NCBI GenBank assembly: GCA_033675265.1
Contig: JAUJYZ010000009.1
Span: 82,501 to 146,500, forward strand
DNA length: 64,000 bases
Source: Actinostola sp. cb2023
Lineage: Eukaryota > Cnidaria > Anthozoa > Actiniaria > Actinostolidae
Direction: 5' to 3'
Made by a program: the position numbers and the translations under genes. Under the pieces are notes generated by a model, which made no database searches, had not been told where the DNA came from, and worked only from the letters and a program-made list of their open reading frames with translations. Below, piece after piece: positions 45,900-57,385 of this stretch (within the stretch, counting starts at the first letter, position 1; every line of letters begins with the position of its first letter).

Positions 45900-47420
45900 G
45901 TGTGGCTCCAGTCTACTTATCGGCATATTTATAACGGCTAAGCGGTTAATAATTGATTTTTTAAATTATTTTGTTCTTTAAAACTCAAAATATACAAATT
46001 TTAATCTCGACATTTTGCAAAGAAAGAAAAGACAAGAAGAAAAAAAAGTAAAAAAAAAGTTGGTGTCCTCGGAGAGTCAATCACCGGGTCACTGGCTTCC
46101 GGTCCAGCGTATTTCCAGAGGGCTACGTTAGTCGATAAATTTCCATAACAATAACCGTTACACGATAGACTACTAAATTTACCCTCGAATTCAATCGGAA
46201 GTACAGATAGCTGAAGTAGTACGGGGCAGTCATTTAGGACTAGGATACGACTGTTCCCTCCCTCTTTGACTACTACGCTGATTGTGTACTACCCGATAGC
46301 GCGGATGAGGCCGAAATCTTCGTCCTATACGTAACATACGGTGACTCAGCATTTAAGTCTGGGTGTATGGTCGATTTGTATTTATTTATTTAATTAGTTT
46401 TTTTGCATAGAATTTTCTTAGTAGCGCGCGGGTTCGAGTCACTGTCCGGTGAACCCGAATTTTTTTTTTCTTTGATTCTGGGTTTTATTTCTTCGGAAAA
46501 GTTTATTTTTAATTGATTTTTCATTTTTTCGGTGTTTTTTTTTTTCGGAAAAGTTTATTTTAAACTAATTTGTATCCTTTAGTTTCGTTTTTTTTTCGGT
46601 TAATTTTTAAATTATTTTATTATCCTTTTATTTGCTGGTTTTTTTCCGATAGAGTTTCGAGTTTCTTTGTTTCGACTATTTTACGGAACCCTGTTTTTTT
46701 CGAACGCACGACCGAGATGTAAACATCCCACTATTCACTTGATATGTAATCGATTTTCAAAAAAAAAAAATTATATTGATATATTAACTATGTTTTAAGC
46801 AAACACCAAAAAAATAACGTCATTATTTAAATTTATTTAAAAAAGAAAGAAAAAGGATTGGCAGGATTGAGACTCGTGCGCTACTTATAGGACATTATAT
46901 CCAAGAGTAAACGTTAACCTTGGTCGGTTCCTTACGTACAAAACTGCATAAATTCGACAACAATGCAACTGAAAACGACTACTTAATGGTAACATTATTG
47001 TCATATTGCATTATTCCATGTTGGCTAGCAAGGTAGACAATGCTTTCTTTGTTTATAAAATTGATTGATTATTTTTAATTGGTTTACAAATCAAAGTCAA
47101 AGTTATTATTATTACTATTACTATTATAAAGGGATTATTTTACACGATGTCAAAGAAGACATCGTTTTTTGTGTGTATTTTATGAAGTGTGCGTTGATGC
47201 GGTCTTCAATAAAAGTGCATGCGCATGCAGGCCTTCCCATAGTTACCCACAATCCTTTAGGATTGCTGTCAATTGAAGAAATTCACTAGAAAACGAAACT
47301 ATCAGTAGACTTCAGTGGTAAGTGCTCCTGACTTACTTAAAGTGGTTATCACCGTTATTCATTTGTTTTAAACATCGATTATATCGAGACTAAATAGGAG
47401 GGTCGTGATTTGAACATTAC
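45900..47420. other. AT-rich intergenic stretch
   Basis: No supported gene. T-runs and TTCGGAAAAGTTTATTTT repeats occur at 46480-46570. Confidence 0.5.
46418..46470 (+). other. Possible tRNA-derived SINE end
   Basis: GCGGGTTCGAGTCACTGTCC resembles a tRNA B box (GGTTCGANTCC) and is followed by a T10 run, a Pol III terminator. No full cloverleaf was found. Confidence 0.25.
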
Positions 47421-47430
47421 GGATTTTTTT

Positions 47431-47656
47431 GAAATCTCAATATGCAAATCAGATGACGTCAACCCAGGAATTTGCCATAACCGAAAGCTCTCTTTTCCCA
47501 TAACTTCTTTTGTTTCTTTTCGATCGATAGAAATGTTATATAGACTGTACAAATATGTTGCAAGTTTGAAAATGTAAATATAATCGGCACAAGGGCGTTG
47601 TTGTATAACTGAATGAAGCCTGGGCTGACGTCATCTGATTTGCATATTGAGATTTC
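47431..47656. mobile_element. MITE with GAAATCTCAATATGCAAATC arms
   Basis: Arms of about 32 bp ending in AGATGACGTCA. The interior has no ORF. Confidence 0.8.
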
Positions 47657-47968
47657 GAACCTCTACACCTCATAAATGTAAGGTTGAAATCGCGAAATAC
47701 CGTGAACTCTCCAACTATTCAGTATATGTAATCTAGTTGTTTTAAAGCAAGCTAACAAGGGACTTTAAGTTTAGAAGGATCACAAGGATAGAGCAGTAGT
47801 TGAGATAACATCAAGCAGGTTTTTCAGTTCTGTTTTTGATTTAAATTCTGCATAATGTTTTCGATTCTACCTCGCTTGGGCGCAGGGAATTATGGGAAGC
47901 CACGGAAATGTCGATACGATTATGAACAAGCTATGACAACCAAGATATTGTTTTTTACAAAATGTGTT

Positions 47969-48654
47969 TTACAATACTGAAGGCACAGCGAAGAGACCTT
48001 GAGGTAGGTATTTCAATATTGTCATTAGAAAATCAGCATAACCGTGGATTCCTTGCGATATTTCGTTACCATCCACAGTGCTTTCGATAGCCATTCTCAT
48101 GCCAAGACTTCTCGTGACATATTGTATCACATTAGACACATCGTACCAGAGTCGAACCGGCGCCATAAGCCGGTGTGCTACTTCATGTGAGCCCCAATGA
48201 GCGTAACACGATACATATATTCCACTGACAAGCATTGTACCGTGCCGTGTCATAGGCGCATATAATCCACTGTCATGTCCTGTCTTGACATTGATCACCC
48301 TTGATGTCAAGTTACCTGACAATACAAAGTCACCGACCTCGATTCCTTCTGCGTATATCATATCCATCGTGTTCCTTGTTTTACTTGAGTAAATCAAATG
48401 TCGATCGGAGAGAATCACTTTGCTGCCATCTTCTATTTCTAAAACGCGGTACAACTCTTTCCCATCGTCTTTGTGAAGAAAGGCAATGACTTCAGTGTAG
48501 ACGATGTTTTCGGTCGATGGATCTAGCGTTTGGACTTCGTCGCCAATTTTCAAAGTTTGCATTGTCGCAAAGCCGCCCGTCTTAAGCGTGAGTCTTGCAC
48601 TGGCGGGAAAACACATAGCGCGGGGCGGACCACACTCTTTGCAGGGCTTCGCAT
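47969..48654 (-). CDS. Hint gene B exon 5 (Hint domain)
   Basis: Acceptor TTTTTCTCTCAG. 686 nt to the stop. The first residues [13 protein letters not shown] form a short Cys-containing linker before CFPASARL. Confidence 0.9.
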
Positions 48655-51600
48655 CTGAGAGAAAAACATTAGGGGTACATGAGTTTAAACGTTTTCCTGT
48701 TTGTCAAAAATCAGTACTGTGCACTAACGTGACTGTCTAACACGGTCCCCTTAGTTGAGTTGAGTTGGTAACAGTTTTTGAAACTGAAATTTAAGCGTTC
48801 GCAAAACCAGGCCTGTTACTGGTACAATACCAGCGCTACTTCATCTTAAAGCAATTCGATTCGCATTAGTTGTAAAGGTAGCAGCCATGTACACCCGATG
48901 TATTTTAACAACAGCAAGGCGCGCGCAAGTATGGATAAAATGTTGCATTACATTTTCAGGTCTGATTCTTGGTAAAACGTTTGCATTTGATCAGACCGAC
49001 CGATTTGTCCGTTCATTTTAATAACATAAATACGCAAGTTCTGCCCGTTTATACCGGTCATTCGGGTCTTGGTATTGAGGCAGCTGTGTTTGTGCGCCAG
49101 GCTAGATCAAGTTGCTGTATCAAAATCACCGGTTAGACCACATGCAGCCCAACCATTGCTTCTATATATTTGTATCCGCGCGTCTTTTGATGGGTTTCCT
49201 GTGGTAGAGCTCGCGCGCAATACATAACGTATTATGTTGGGCTCCCTGTGTGCGTCCCGCAAGACGCGCCCGCAGCAATGTAGTATTTCACTTTATTTCA
49301 CTACTACATTGCTGCGGGCGTGTCCTGCGGGACGTGCACAGGGATCCCAACATCATACATTTCTATGCACAGGGAACCCGGAACCCCAAATAATACGTAT
49401 TGCGCGCGCGCTCTACCACAGGAAACCCATCAAAAAAAGACGCGTGCATACAAATGTATTTATATTTAATTTTTAAGTAGCCTCAGAAGCAATGGTTGGG
49501 CTGCCTGTGGTAAGACCGGTCGGTACGTTCAAATAAAAAGCGCCCTTACACTCTCCACTGAATCTGTACACAAAATTCGATCCTGATTTCCCAACTCCAT
49601 GGTGGCAATCAGCCGATCGGCCATCACGAGAGTAAGTCTTCTCAGACCCTTCACCGCTCCAGCATTCCCCATCAGCCTGGAGACCAAAGAACCTAAAGTT
49701 CATCTTGTAGGTCTCTGCCGCACACGACAATATGGTCTGGTTGAAGTCCTCCTTCTTTGAAGCATTCTGGCTATCATCGCGGAAGTCAGCGATAAGCTTA
49801 GGGAGTGGTCGTGGCTGTATATACGAGTCTCTATAACATCCCACGGGACGAAGATCTGAATGACAAAAGAACATAAGCCAGCTAGGCGATGGAATCTAGC
49901 ATGTCCATGGCAAGGTCTTCGTGTAGCTGCACAAATTGTCCTGGCTATTGTTTTTTTAGAGTGATTCCAATAAACCTGCATGGGCACTACTTACTAATTA
50001 GCTGTCAGTGTTTATTAGCTGTCAGTGTTTATAAATTCCCCTGACAGTTTTTGCGCTTTTTTATACTTTTAAAAAAAAGTAAATAATTATTTTACAAATA
50101 CTACAAATACGAAGTTAATATATCTAAGGTTCTTTTTTCACACTTTGTTCTTGATATAATTTGCTTTAATTATGTTAATTCAACTTTTTTTTTGTGACAA
50201 TAAAATAAAATAAATAAATAAATAAAAAAAGGGTTCTCGTTTCTAGTTTTTATCCGACGTTTTTATTCCGAGATTTTCAACCGATTGAACTTTCCATTTA
50301 CAGTGTTTAACCATAACTTCAAACTTGACACTCATTGACATCGATTTGTAAGAAAGAACGACCATAGTTAGCAAGAGATGTCGAGGATTCTATACACTTA
50401 TCCTAATAAGCCAGTTCAGAGTTTAAGAATAGGGTTCAGTGCGCATGCGATTTTATCCCGATTATATCACCTTCTTTTGTTATTTAAAAATAACACAAAC
50501 GTTAACAAAAGAAGGTGATAAATTCGGGATAAAATCGCATGCGCACTGAACCTTATAAAACTCTGAACTGGCTTAGGGCATTACCAAAACGAGCAGGGGA
50601 CTGGGACCAAGTCCGTAAAACTAATTCAATAAGAAACTAGCAAAAGTGGGCATCAATTTCTGAGAGAGCAGATCAAACTTAGCTAGTCTGGAAAGTTTGG
50701 TGAACTTCGGCTTAATATTGACGATGCTAGAGGGCATCAAAGATGTCTATTTTTACATACAAACTCTGTAATTTTTTGACGTTGTCCAGCCAAACGTACC
50801 ATACATTCACTGTAAAATTTTGGCTGGACAAAACAATTTCAAAAGTTTATAATTCCGACAGAATTTGCTCAAATCACATCAAACTTTGCACAGATGCTAA
50901 TTTCAGCATGCTGTTTCATGTCATGTCATGAATTTCGTAATTGCATTGATTTTAATAAACTCGTTCCCAGTCCCCTGCTCGTTTAGGTAATGGCTAATTA
51001 AGGAGTAAGTTTGTGATTGTTATACCAACCTGACATTACAAGAGGTTTTGGCTTTGGCTTTCCTGTTGCATTAGCATTTGGGCTTGGAGTTACAGTTGCA
51101 GTAGGTGCAGCAGTGGTAGCAGTGGTAGGAGTAGGAGCAGCAGTGGTAGGAGTAGGAGCTGTAGTGGTAGGAGTGGGAGCAGGAGCAGGAGTAGGAGCTG
51201 TAGTGGTAGGAGTGGGAGCAGGAGCAGGAGTAGGAGCTGTAGTGGTAGGAGTGGGAGCAGGAGCAGGAGTAGGAGCTGTAGTGGTAGGAGTGGGAGCAGG
51301 AGTGGGAGCTGCAGTGGTAGGAGTAGAAGCTGCAGTGGTAGGAGTGGGAGATGCAGTGGTGGGAGTGGGAGATGCAGTGGTAGGAATAGGAGCTGCAGCA
51401 GTAGTAGGAGTAGCAGTTGTAGTAGTGGAAATCTCAATTTTGCTGCCCTGTTCAGTCGGTTTTGTTGTAGGCAAGCTCACAGTCGGAGCTGGTTGGACTG
51501 GCTGAACCGGTTGGACCGGTTGACCAGGTTGGACTGGTGGTGATGGCTGACCAGGTTGGACCGGTTGACCAGGTTGGACCGGTTGACCAGGTTGACCAGG

Positions 51601-52506
51601 TTGGACCGGTTGACCAGGTTGGACCGGTTGAATCGGTTGACCAGGTTGGACCGGTTGAACCGGTTGACCAGGTTCGACTGGTGGTGATGGTTGACCAGGT
51701 TGACCAGGTTCGACTGGTGGTGATGGTTGACCAGGTTGGACCGGTTGACCAGGTTGGACCGGTTGACCAGGTTGACCAGGTTCGACTGGTGGTGATGGTT
51801 GACCAGGTTGGACAGGCTGACTAGGTTCGGTCGTAATGCCACCCTTTGTATCTGGTGTTGTTGGCCTGCTGGTTGGTTCTGCGGTTCCAAGAACATCCAC
51901 TGCAAGAACATATCGACGGATTCTAGCTGAGTCATTACTAATTAACAGACTAAAATTGGAAAGACATGCTGTCTAGCTAGCTATATAATCTAGTTTATTG
52001 CCATGACAACGAGTAATGTTATCTATTGCCATGACAACGAGTAATGGTATTTATTGCCACGACAACGAGCAATGGTATATATTGTCATGACAACGAGTTT
52101 TGTTATATATTGCCATGGCAACGAGTTATGGTATATATTGCCATGGCAACGAGTAATGGTATATATTGCCATGACAACGAGTAATGGTATCTATTGCCAT
52201 GACAACGAGTAATGGTATATATTGCCATGACAACGAGTAATGGTATATATTGCCATGACAACGCATACTCGCTCACCTCTGTTAATGGAACGATTTGAGT
52301 TGGGTCCAATGTTATACCACGTGGTTTCTGGTCTTGACAAAGCTATAGAACGTCATGGAAACGGTTGCTTAGTAACAAAGTTACTATGAAAATTGATTTG
52401 CAAATCAATAATCCACGAGAACCTTACCGTTAGATAAATACATTGCTATCACTATGGTAACCAGCGGAAGTAAGCATAGTGGTTTGCAATTTCCGGTCAT
52501 TGTCAT
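47969..52506 (-). CDS. Secreted mucin-like Hint protein, gene B (five exons, 663 aa)
   Basis: Exons: 52506-52428, 52327-52277, 51899-51030, 49855-49550, 48654-47969. All introns are phase 1 and the coding sum is 1992 nt (664 codons with stop). Residues 1-26 form a signal peptide ([15 protein letters not shown]). Residues ~44-334 are a Pro/Thr-rich region: (Q)PVQPGQP repeats, then [13 protein letters not shown] repeats, likely O-glycosylated. Residues ~334-435 are the GCYRD cysteine module with [15 protein letters not shown] and [13 protein letters not shown]. Residues ~436-663 start with a [10 protein letters not shown] linker and then the Hint domain: Cys450 in [27 protein letters not shown], and Hog-type [17 protein letters not shown] with [11 protein letters not shown]. 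Hint could self-cleave and release the mucin part. Met, not Gly, precedes Cys450 and SDRH replaces TxxH. It is a paralogue of gene A. Confidence 0.85.
49136..49508. mobile_element. TIR element with nested palindrome in Hint gene B intron 4
   Basis: Outer arms CAGCCCAACCATTGCTTCT (49146) and AGAAGCAATGGTTGGGCTG (to 49503) are inverted, as are TGGGTTTCCTGTGGTAGAGC segments. Inside, 49234-49352 is a strong hairpin with GGGCTCCCTGTG ends and GCCCGCAGCAATGTAGTA arms, perhaps a second element. The right arm touches the donor of exon 4. Confidence 0.85.
49550..49855 (-). CDS. Hint gene B exon 4 (GCYxD cysteine module)
   Basis: 306 nt, acceptor TTGTCATTCAG and donor GTAAGG. It encodes [42 protein letters not shown] and [18 protein letters not shown]. 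Homologous to exon 5 of gene A. Confidence 0.85.
50407..50575. mobile_element. MITE with TAAGCCAGTTCAGAGTTT ends
   Basis: Arms of about 75 bp, including AGTGCGCATGCGATTTTATC and CACCTTCTTTTGTTA, nearly perfect. Confidence 0.9.
50578..50992. mobile_element. TIR element CATTACCAAAACGAGCAGGG
   Basis: The ends are inverted (CCCTGCTCGTTTAGGTAATG at about 50971-50990). A smaller inverted pair TCCAGCCAAA / TTTGGCTGGA lies inside. It abuts the previous MITE. Confidence 0.85.
51030..51899 (-). CDS. Hint gene B exon 3 (mucin-like Pro/Thr region)
   Basis: 870 nt, acceptor CTTGCAG and donor GTTGGT. The first half is repeats of [15 protein letters not shown] type; the second half is repeats of [13 protein letters not shown] and TPTTASP. 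It ends KPKPLVMS. The minisatellite nature of this coding exon makes length variation between alleles likely. Confidence 0.85.
52000..52266. repeat. 28-bp tandem repeat next to Hint gene B exon 2
   Basis: About nine units of ATTGCCATGACAACGAGTAA plus TGGTATAT, running to within 10 bp of the exon 2 donor. Confidence 0.95.
52277..52327 (-). CDS. Hint gene B exon 2
   Basis: 51 nt between AAGACCAG and GTGAGC. It encodes [17 protein letters not shown], with NRS as a possible N-glycosylation site. Confidence 0.65.
52428..52506 (-). CDS. Hint gene B exon 1 (signal peptide)
   Basis: ATG at 52506-52504 gives [19 protein letters not shown] and continues AMYLSN; a second in-frame ATG at 52500 is possible. 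Donor GTAAGG in phase 1. Confidence 0.8.
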
Positions 52507-52560
52507 CCTGAAAGAAAACAGGCAAACAATGTAAGAAACACTAGATGTTCAGTTATACAC

Positions 52561-52639
52561 ACGTTAATCGTTTAGATAAATACATTGCTATCACTATGGT
52601 AACCAGCGGAAGTAAGCATAGTGGTTTGCAATTTCCGGT
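52561..52639 (-). pseudogene. Duplicate of Hint gene B exon 1 without a splice donor
   Basis: Nearly identical to 52428-52506 including the ATG and signal peptide codons. After TATCTAA the sequence reads ACGATTAACG instead of CG|GTAAGG, so no GT donor is available. It lies within the 5' repeat array. Confidence 0.75.
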
Positions 52640-52679
52640 CATTGTCATCCTGAAAGAAAACAGGCAAACAATGTAAGAA

Positions 52680-53290
52680 ACACTAGATGTTCAGTTATAC
52701 ACACGTTAATCGTTTGGCGTAGTTTTGGGACTAAAAACAGGCAAATCACTATGGTAAACAGCTAGAAGTTCAGTTATACATACGTTTAATCAATTTCCGG
52801 TCATTAGTTTTGGGAAAGAAAACAGGCAAACAATGTAAGAAACACTAGATGTTCAGTTATACACACGTTAATCGTTTGGCGTAGTTTTGGGACTGAAAAC
52901 AGGCAAACAATGTAAGAAACACTAGATGTTCAGTTATACACACGTTAATCGTTTGGCGTAGTTTTGGGACTGAAAACAGGCAAACAATGTAAGAAACACT
53001 AGATGTTCAGTTATACACACGTTAATCGTTTGGCGTAGTTTTGGGACTGAAAACAGGCAAACAATGTAAGAAACACTAGATGTTCAGTTATACACACGTT
53101 AATCGTTTGGCGTAGTTTTGGGACTGAAAACAGGCAAACAATGTAAGAAACACTAGATGTTCAGTTATACACACGTTAATCGTTTGGCGTAGTTTTGGGA
53201 CTGAAAACAGGCAAACAATGTAAGAAACACTAGATGTTCAGTTATACACACGTTAATCGTTTGGCGTAGTTTTGGGACTGAAAACGAGCG
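52680..53290. repeat. 77-bp tandem repeat upstream of Hint gene B
   Basis: About seven units of CGTTTGGCGTAGTTTTGGGA, CTGAAAACAGGCAAACAATG and AAACACTAGATGTTCAGTTA. The unit includes sequence found just 5' of exon 1, so the array grew from the gene's own 5' region. Confidence 0.9.
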
Positions 53291-53378
53291 AAAAAAGATA
53301 TAGCCAAATTGGGGTATAAAACCGGGTTGATGATAACGTACGTGCAGGCCCCCTACCACCTCCCCCCTCAGTGCTCCG

Positions 53379-53459
53379 TCCCACGGGGACTCCCACGGGG
53401 ATTCCCACGGGGACTCCCACGGGGACTCCCACGGGGATTCCCACGGGGACTCGCACGGC
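53379..53459. repeat. 12-bp repeat TCCCACGGGGA(C/T)
   Basis: Seven units; Pro-Arg-Gly frames on either strand are artefacts. A short (GA)n tract follows at 53752-53771. Confidence 0.9.
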
Positions 53460-53779
53460 TATTTAAATCTGTGACTAAAACTAGCCATAGCAATTCATTG
53501 ATATATGGATTCATCGATCCACCAATGCAGTAGTCAAAGGGTTTAGAGATCTTTAGAAAGTATGAGAACACAGTGATGGATACACGTAGTGAACTAAGAA
53601 AAATCAGTTTCGTCAGTTGTGAGGTTCTTACACCGAGGTGAAACACGACCACACAAAATTGCCCTGGATTTTTCGCGTTTTAAAAGGCAATCAATACATG
53701 TATTATTTCCCTGGGTTCCAGAGGTGGTAGGAGGGCCGGGAGGGATTGGGGGAGAGAGAGAGAGAGAGAGGGGCCCCCT

Positions 53780-54360
53780 CTGGTTACACGAGTCGCCAGC
53801 CTCACTTTCGTGAATACGGAATTTTAATACGGTCTCTGTAACCCAAGGTATGCTTGTATATACAAGGCTAGTTTTCCACAGTTAAGTCTTCGTAAATATT
53901 TGGTTTTGGTTCTATAGTCTTTGATTAATTTGTATGTGACGTTTTGTACTTCCAGATCTTACAACACTATACAACTCTCTCGCGAAGAACGATTTTTCAT
54001 TGTAATGTTTTTATACAACAACTGTCGTTGTTCGTAAAAGTTTACTTCCATTTTGAAAATTGCGCTGGCATGGTCGAGAGCAGTTCATCAACGAACAACA
54101 ATTAATGAAGAAATCTTTGATGGCCATTTAATCGCTCATACTAAAAACATTTAAATTAACAAAGTGCCAGCGTAGTGGAATGCTTCTAGTTTATATTTTT
54201 ATCTTCTGTGGTAATCTATGACTAATCTGCAAAGTGCGACTCAATTGAACAAGTTTTACACCAAACATATGCAGGTATATCTCAAGCACTTGGTAAACGT
54301 TTGACTCCAACGAAAATCCCAGTAAAAATCGGACAGCTACGACATATAAGTATAGGTAAT
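53780..54360. other. Intergenic, nothing recognised
   Basis: AT-rich sequence without coding signal, repeats or inverted arms that I could support. Confidence 0.5.
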
Positions 54361-54512
54361 AGCATGGTTTGTAGTGATATTTGGGATAAATACCACGAGT
54401 GATATTTCAAAATTGTTAACAAAATTTCACGAGCCACCGGCGAGTGAAATTTGTGACAATTTTGAAATATCACGAGTGGTATTTATCCCAAATATCACGT
54501 ACAAAACATGCT
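54361..54512. mobile_element. Inverted repeat TGATATTTGGGATAAATACC
   Basis: Arms of about 60 bp including CGAGTGATATTTCAAAATTG pair across a short GC-rich loop. Confidence 0.85.
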
Positions 54513-54521
54513 ATTAAATGT

Positions 54522-55078
54522 TTATAACATGACCTAAGAAAATACTGCAATTTCGATCAGTTGTTTGTAGTTTTACCATGAATTAACTAATGGAAAATGC
54601 TCTCAAGTAAATTATTTTCATAGAAAAACGTTCATAAATTAGATAACAAATGAAGAAAACAGAAACAAGAGGTTTCTAAAGCTTTATTTTTACCTTTTTC
54701 AGCAACTATTATTTCACTTCTCAGTCTAAAACAGGAAAACCTTTAGCACGATCAACAGTCGATCGTTTCTCGCTGATTTTTGCAGTCTCAGCCAAAGAAA
54801 ACCTTCCTGATTTGTCAACAATATATCCATGTTGATGTACTTTTTCAATTTGTTGTTCTTGAGATTTGTTTCTAGGTATATTTCAGCTTTTTTAGCGAGA
54901 AAAACTCTGTCGGGTTTATCCGCCATCTTGGATTTGAATGTCATGCTTGGTGCTCAAACAATGGTTACCATGGTGATTTTGAAATACCACTCCTGAGAGC
55001 TTGAAATACCACTATTACGCTGAAATACTACTCCTCTCAGCCAATCGAATTGCAGGATTTTCTTAGGTCATGTTATAA
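54522..55078. mobile_element. 557-bp TIR element TATAACATGACCTAAGAAAA
   Basis: The ends are inverted copies of about 36 bp (..TTTTCTTAGGTCATGTTATA). The minus-strand frame 54944-54726 (MADKPDRVFLAKKAEIYLE inside) is open for 72 codons and may be a remnant of the element's source gene. The family is not recognised. Confidence 0.7.
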
Positions 55079-55079
55079 T

Positions 55080-56490
55080 AATAATAATAATATAGCAGCC
55101 TACAAACAACTGTTTTACTTAGTCCTTTACTCACGCCATTTAAATTGGTTTATCCCTGCTAAACTTGTCGTCCGTTCTACTGTTTTCCCCCAGTTTTTCA
55201 ACAAGAAAGATACTTTGGTACATAGAAAATCTATGTTCTAAAATCAAGTGCGTAACGGCCAGTGAACTGAAAAATTAGTGACATGATGTAATTTTGAAAA
55301 ATGAGGTCCATCTTCATCAACATCGATCGTATTAGTTTTTATCCCATGTTTGAGTTCATATTTCTAAAGTTTGTCATTGTAAATAGCTGTATGATATGCA
55401 AGCGAAACCAGTGTTTGAAAGCGCTCAGTACAATCGTTCACTGCACCTATTGTGGAGGGACATTGCATATCAATACTTTCTGTACTTTCATTTATAAACT
55501 TCAAAAATTATAGTCAAAACATTGAAAAAAAAAATTCTCACCAAATGCAAGCGAGTAACTGGGAAGACATACATTTTAAAGCTAAAAGGTGCCTAGCTAA
55601 AATAGTCGCTTCAACTTGGCTTACAATAAGGTCAGTTGTCTACTTACAGGAGGTGTAATGTGTTGCGGACGTTTTTGACTGGTATAAAGTTGCAACTTTC
55701 ATCAACTTCTGTTTTGGTTGTCGCTTCGGTTAGACTAACTGTAACAAGATACGGTCTCCGCTGAGCAAGTGTGGTTCTTATTGTAGCTAATTATCAAATG
55801 TTGGTTAATGTGACATATTTGGAGCATCAGAACATGGTACTGAATGAATTGGCATTAAGTTCAGTGTCATTCGCTTCATTTGACCTTCATTAATGGGTAC
55901 CTGTTAGAGTCGATGGAGTTCAATACCTATGAATGAAAAAGTATCCAAGAAAAAAGTATGTTCTAAAAGAGAATAAAGACAAAAGTACTGAACGAGAAAA
56001 TAAGCCATGTAAGAATAGTATGACATGAGTAAACAACACAGATACAACATATAACAATAACTTTGTACGCGGAGTTCATGCATGGACTTGAACAATGAAT
56101 AAGCTCCACAGTACAAACCGGCAGACAAGCAAACAGACAAACAACTCGATAAACAAACAGACAGATACTAACAGACAAACGAACAGACAAGCAAAGATGC
56201 ATAGACCAACAGCCCAACCAACCAACAGATAACCAACATGCTGATGTTTAGCCAAACAACTGACGAACAATCTGAAAAGTCAAAAGTAACACATGTTACA
56301 CTGGGACAAATAATTCTCTAATAAACTGAGAGAGAAATTTAACAATTCGGCCGCTCGATCCTGCACTTACAGTCAACCAACTACAAATTTAGTGCATTTT
56401 TGTAATATAAATTAAACTACTATACCAGGGAGCTGAATGAATAAAAAGATACCCAATTTAAGGTTTTTCTGTTAGTTCATGGTGAAGCTT
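55080..56490. other. Intergenic stretch with weak GACA-type microsatellite
   Basis: AACAGACAAACAACTC-like units lie at 56110-56200. Short ORFs elsewhere (55301-55658) show no recognised protein. Confidence 0.5.
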
Positions 56491-56509
56491 ATATACAGAG
56501 TCCTTTCCG

Positions 56510-56745
56510 AATGAGTGGGAAACATACGGTACCGTTTCCTTTCTGAACCAATCAAAAAGCGTGGAGATGCATCATCCAATCAAACTCTGTCGATTCAATA
56601 CGGCACAGCACGGTACCGTAACTTTCCCTGTGAAGCATGCACAGTAGCGCAAGGATGCTTATGCTTGCGCCAGAACCGTTTTTATGCCTCTTGTGTTTGC
56701 GCTTATGCTCGCAAGCGTCATCAGTGGAAAACAGGTTAGGACGCG
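56510..56745. repeat. Dispersed repeat with GCGCAAGCATAAGC words
   Basis: CACGGTACCGTAACTTTCCC resembles 39355-39410, and GCTTATGCTTGCGCCAGAA matches the family at 32060. No gene. Confidence 0.5.
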
Positions 56746-56875
56746 AAAGCTAGCATTAGGTAAATAATTATAATCACAAGAGAATGTTATGGTTCATTTT
56801 GGCTCATAATTTCATGACTTTCTTGAAAGTTTGTAGACCATTGAAGTGCTCAAGACTCGAGTTTATTTGAATGAA

Positions 56876-57119
56876 TGAAGGTTTATCATGTAATTTCAAA
56901 ACTCATAGGACAAATATTTTGTATGAAAACCTTTGTTGGAGGCAAGAGTTGCCTCCAAGCGTAAATTTCCAAAGGTTTTCATGCAAAATTTCGATTTTTG
57001 AAAATTCATATCTTCGCAATTTTTCCAAACTTCACATTTTTACTAATTTCAACGAGCTGTTTCCAACTATGATAATCATTTTTTGTCCTATGAGTTTTGA
57101 AATTACATGATAAACCCTC
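56876..57119. mobile_element. MITE with AGGTTTATCATGTAATTTCA arms
   Basis: Arms of about 38 bp including AACTCATAGGACAAA. A second hairpin (GAAAACCTTTG / CAAAGGTTTTC) lies inside. Confidence 0.85.
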
Positions 57120-57200
57120 ATTGTTTAGCCTTTTCAGTATTGATGGAAAACACTTCCAGTGCAGTACAGTAAATTTCTCTAATGTTGGCTTAGTCAACTA

Positions 57201-57384
57201 AGAGCCAGAGTGAACCGTTGTTGGATCACCCTGTTGAACTCAGTTCTGGACTGCGTCAGTCTCTTCGCTTGGTCCACTGACACTCCAAGCAACTGTCCAA
57301 TCTTTAGCCACGGGTCTCTGTAGTATTTCTTACTCGGCTTCGCGAACAGGACCTCCTTGGTGATGGCAGTATTGTCAGCTCTAC
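57201..57384 (-). pseudogene. Short coding fragment, unrecognised
   Basis: The minus strand reads RADNTAITKEVLFAKPSKKY, then DPWLKIGQLLGVSVDQAKRL, and on to FTLALS and a stop. The composition is protein-like and it is placed between two MITEs. It could be the end of a mobile-element protein or a last exon. No start was found. Confidence 0.35.
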
Positions 57385-57385
57385 A

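Noticed and set aside
51017..51937. Val/Gly-rich, Leu-rich and Asn/Val-rich ORFs overlapping the mucin-like exon
   Set aside because: They are other-frame shadows of the Pro/Thr-rich coding exon on the minus strand.
53253..53652. GVPVG/PRGSPRG repeat ORFs
   Set aside because: They derive from a 12-bp tandem repeat.
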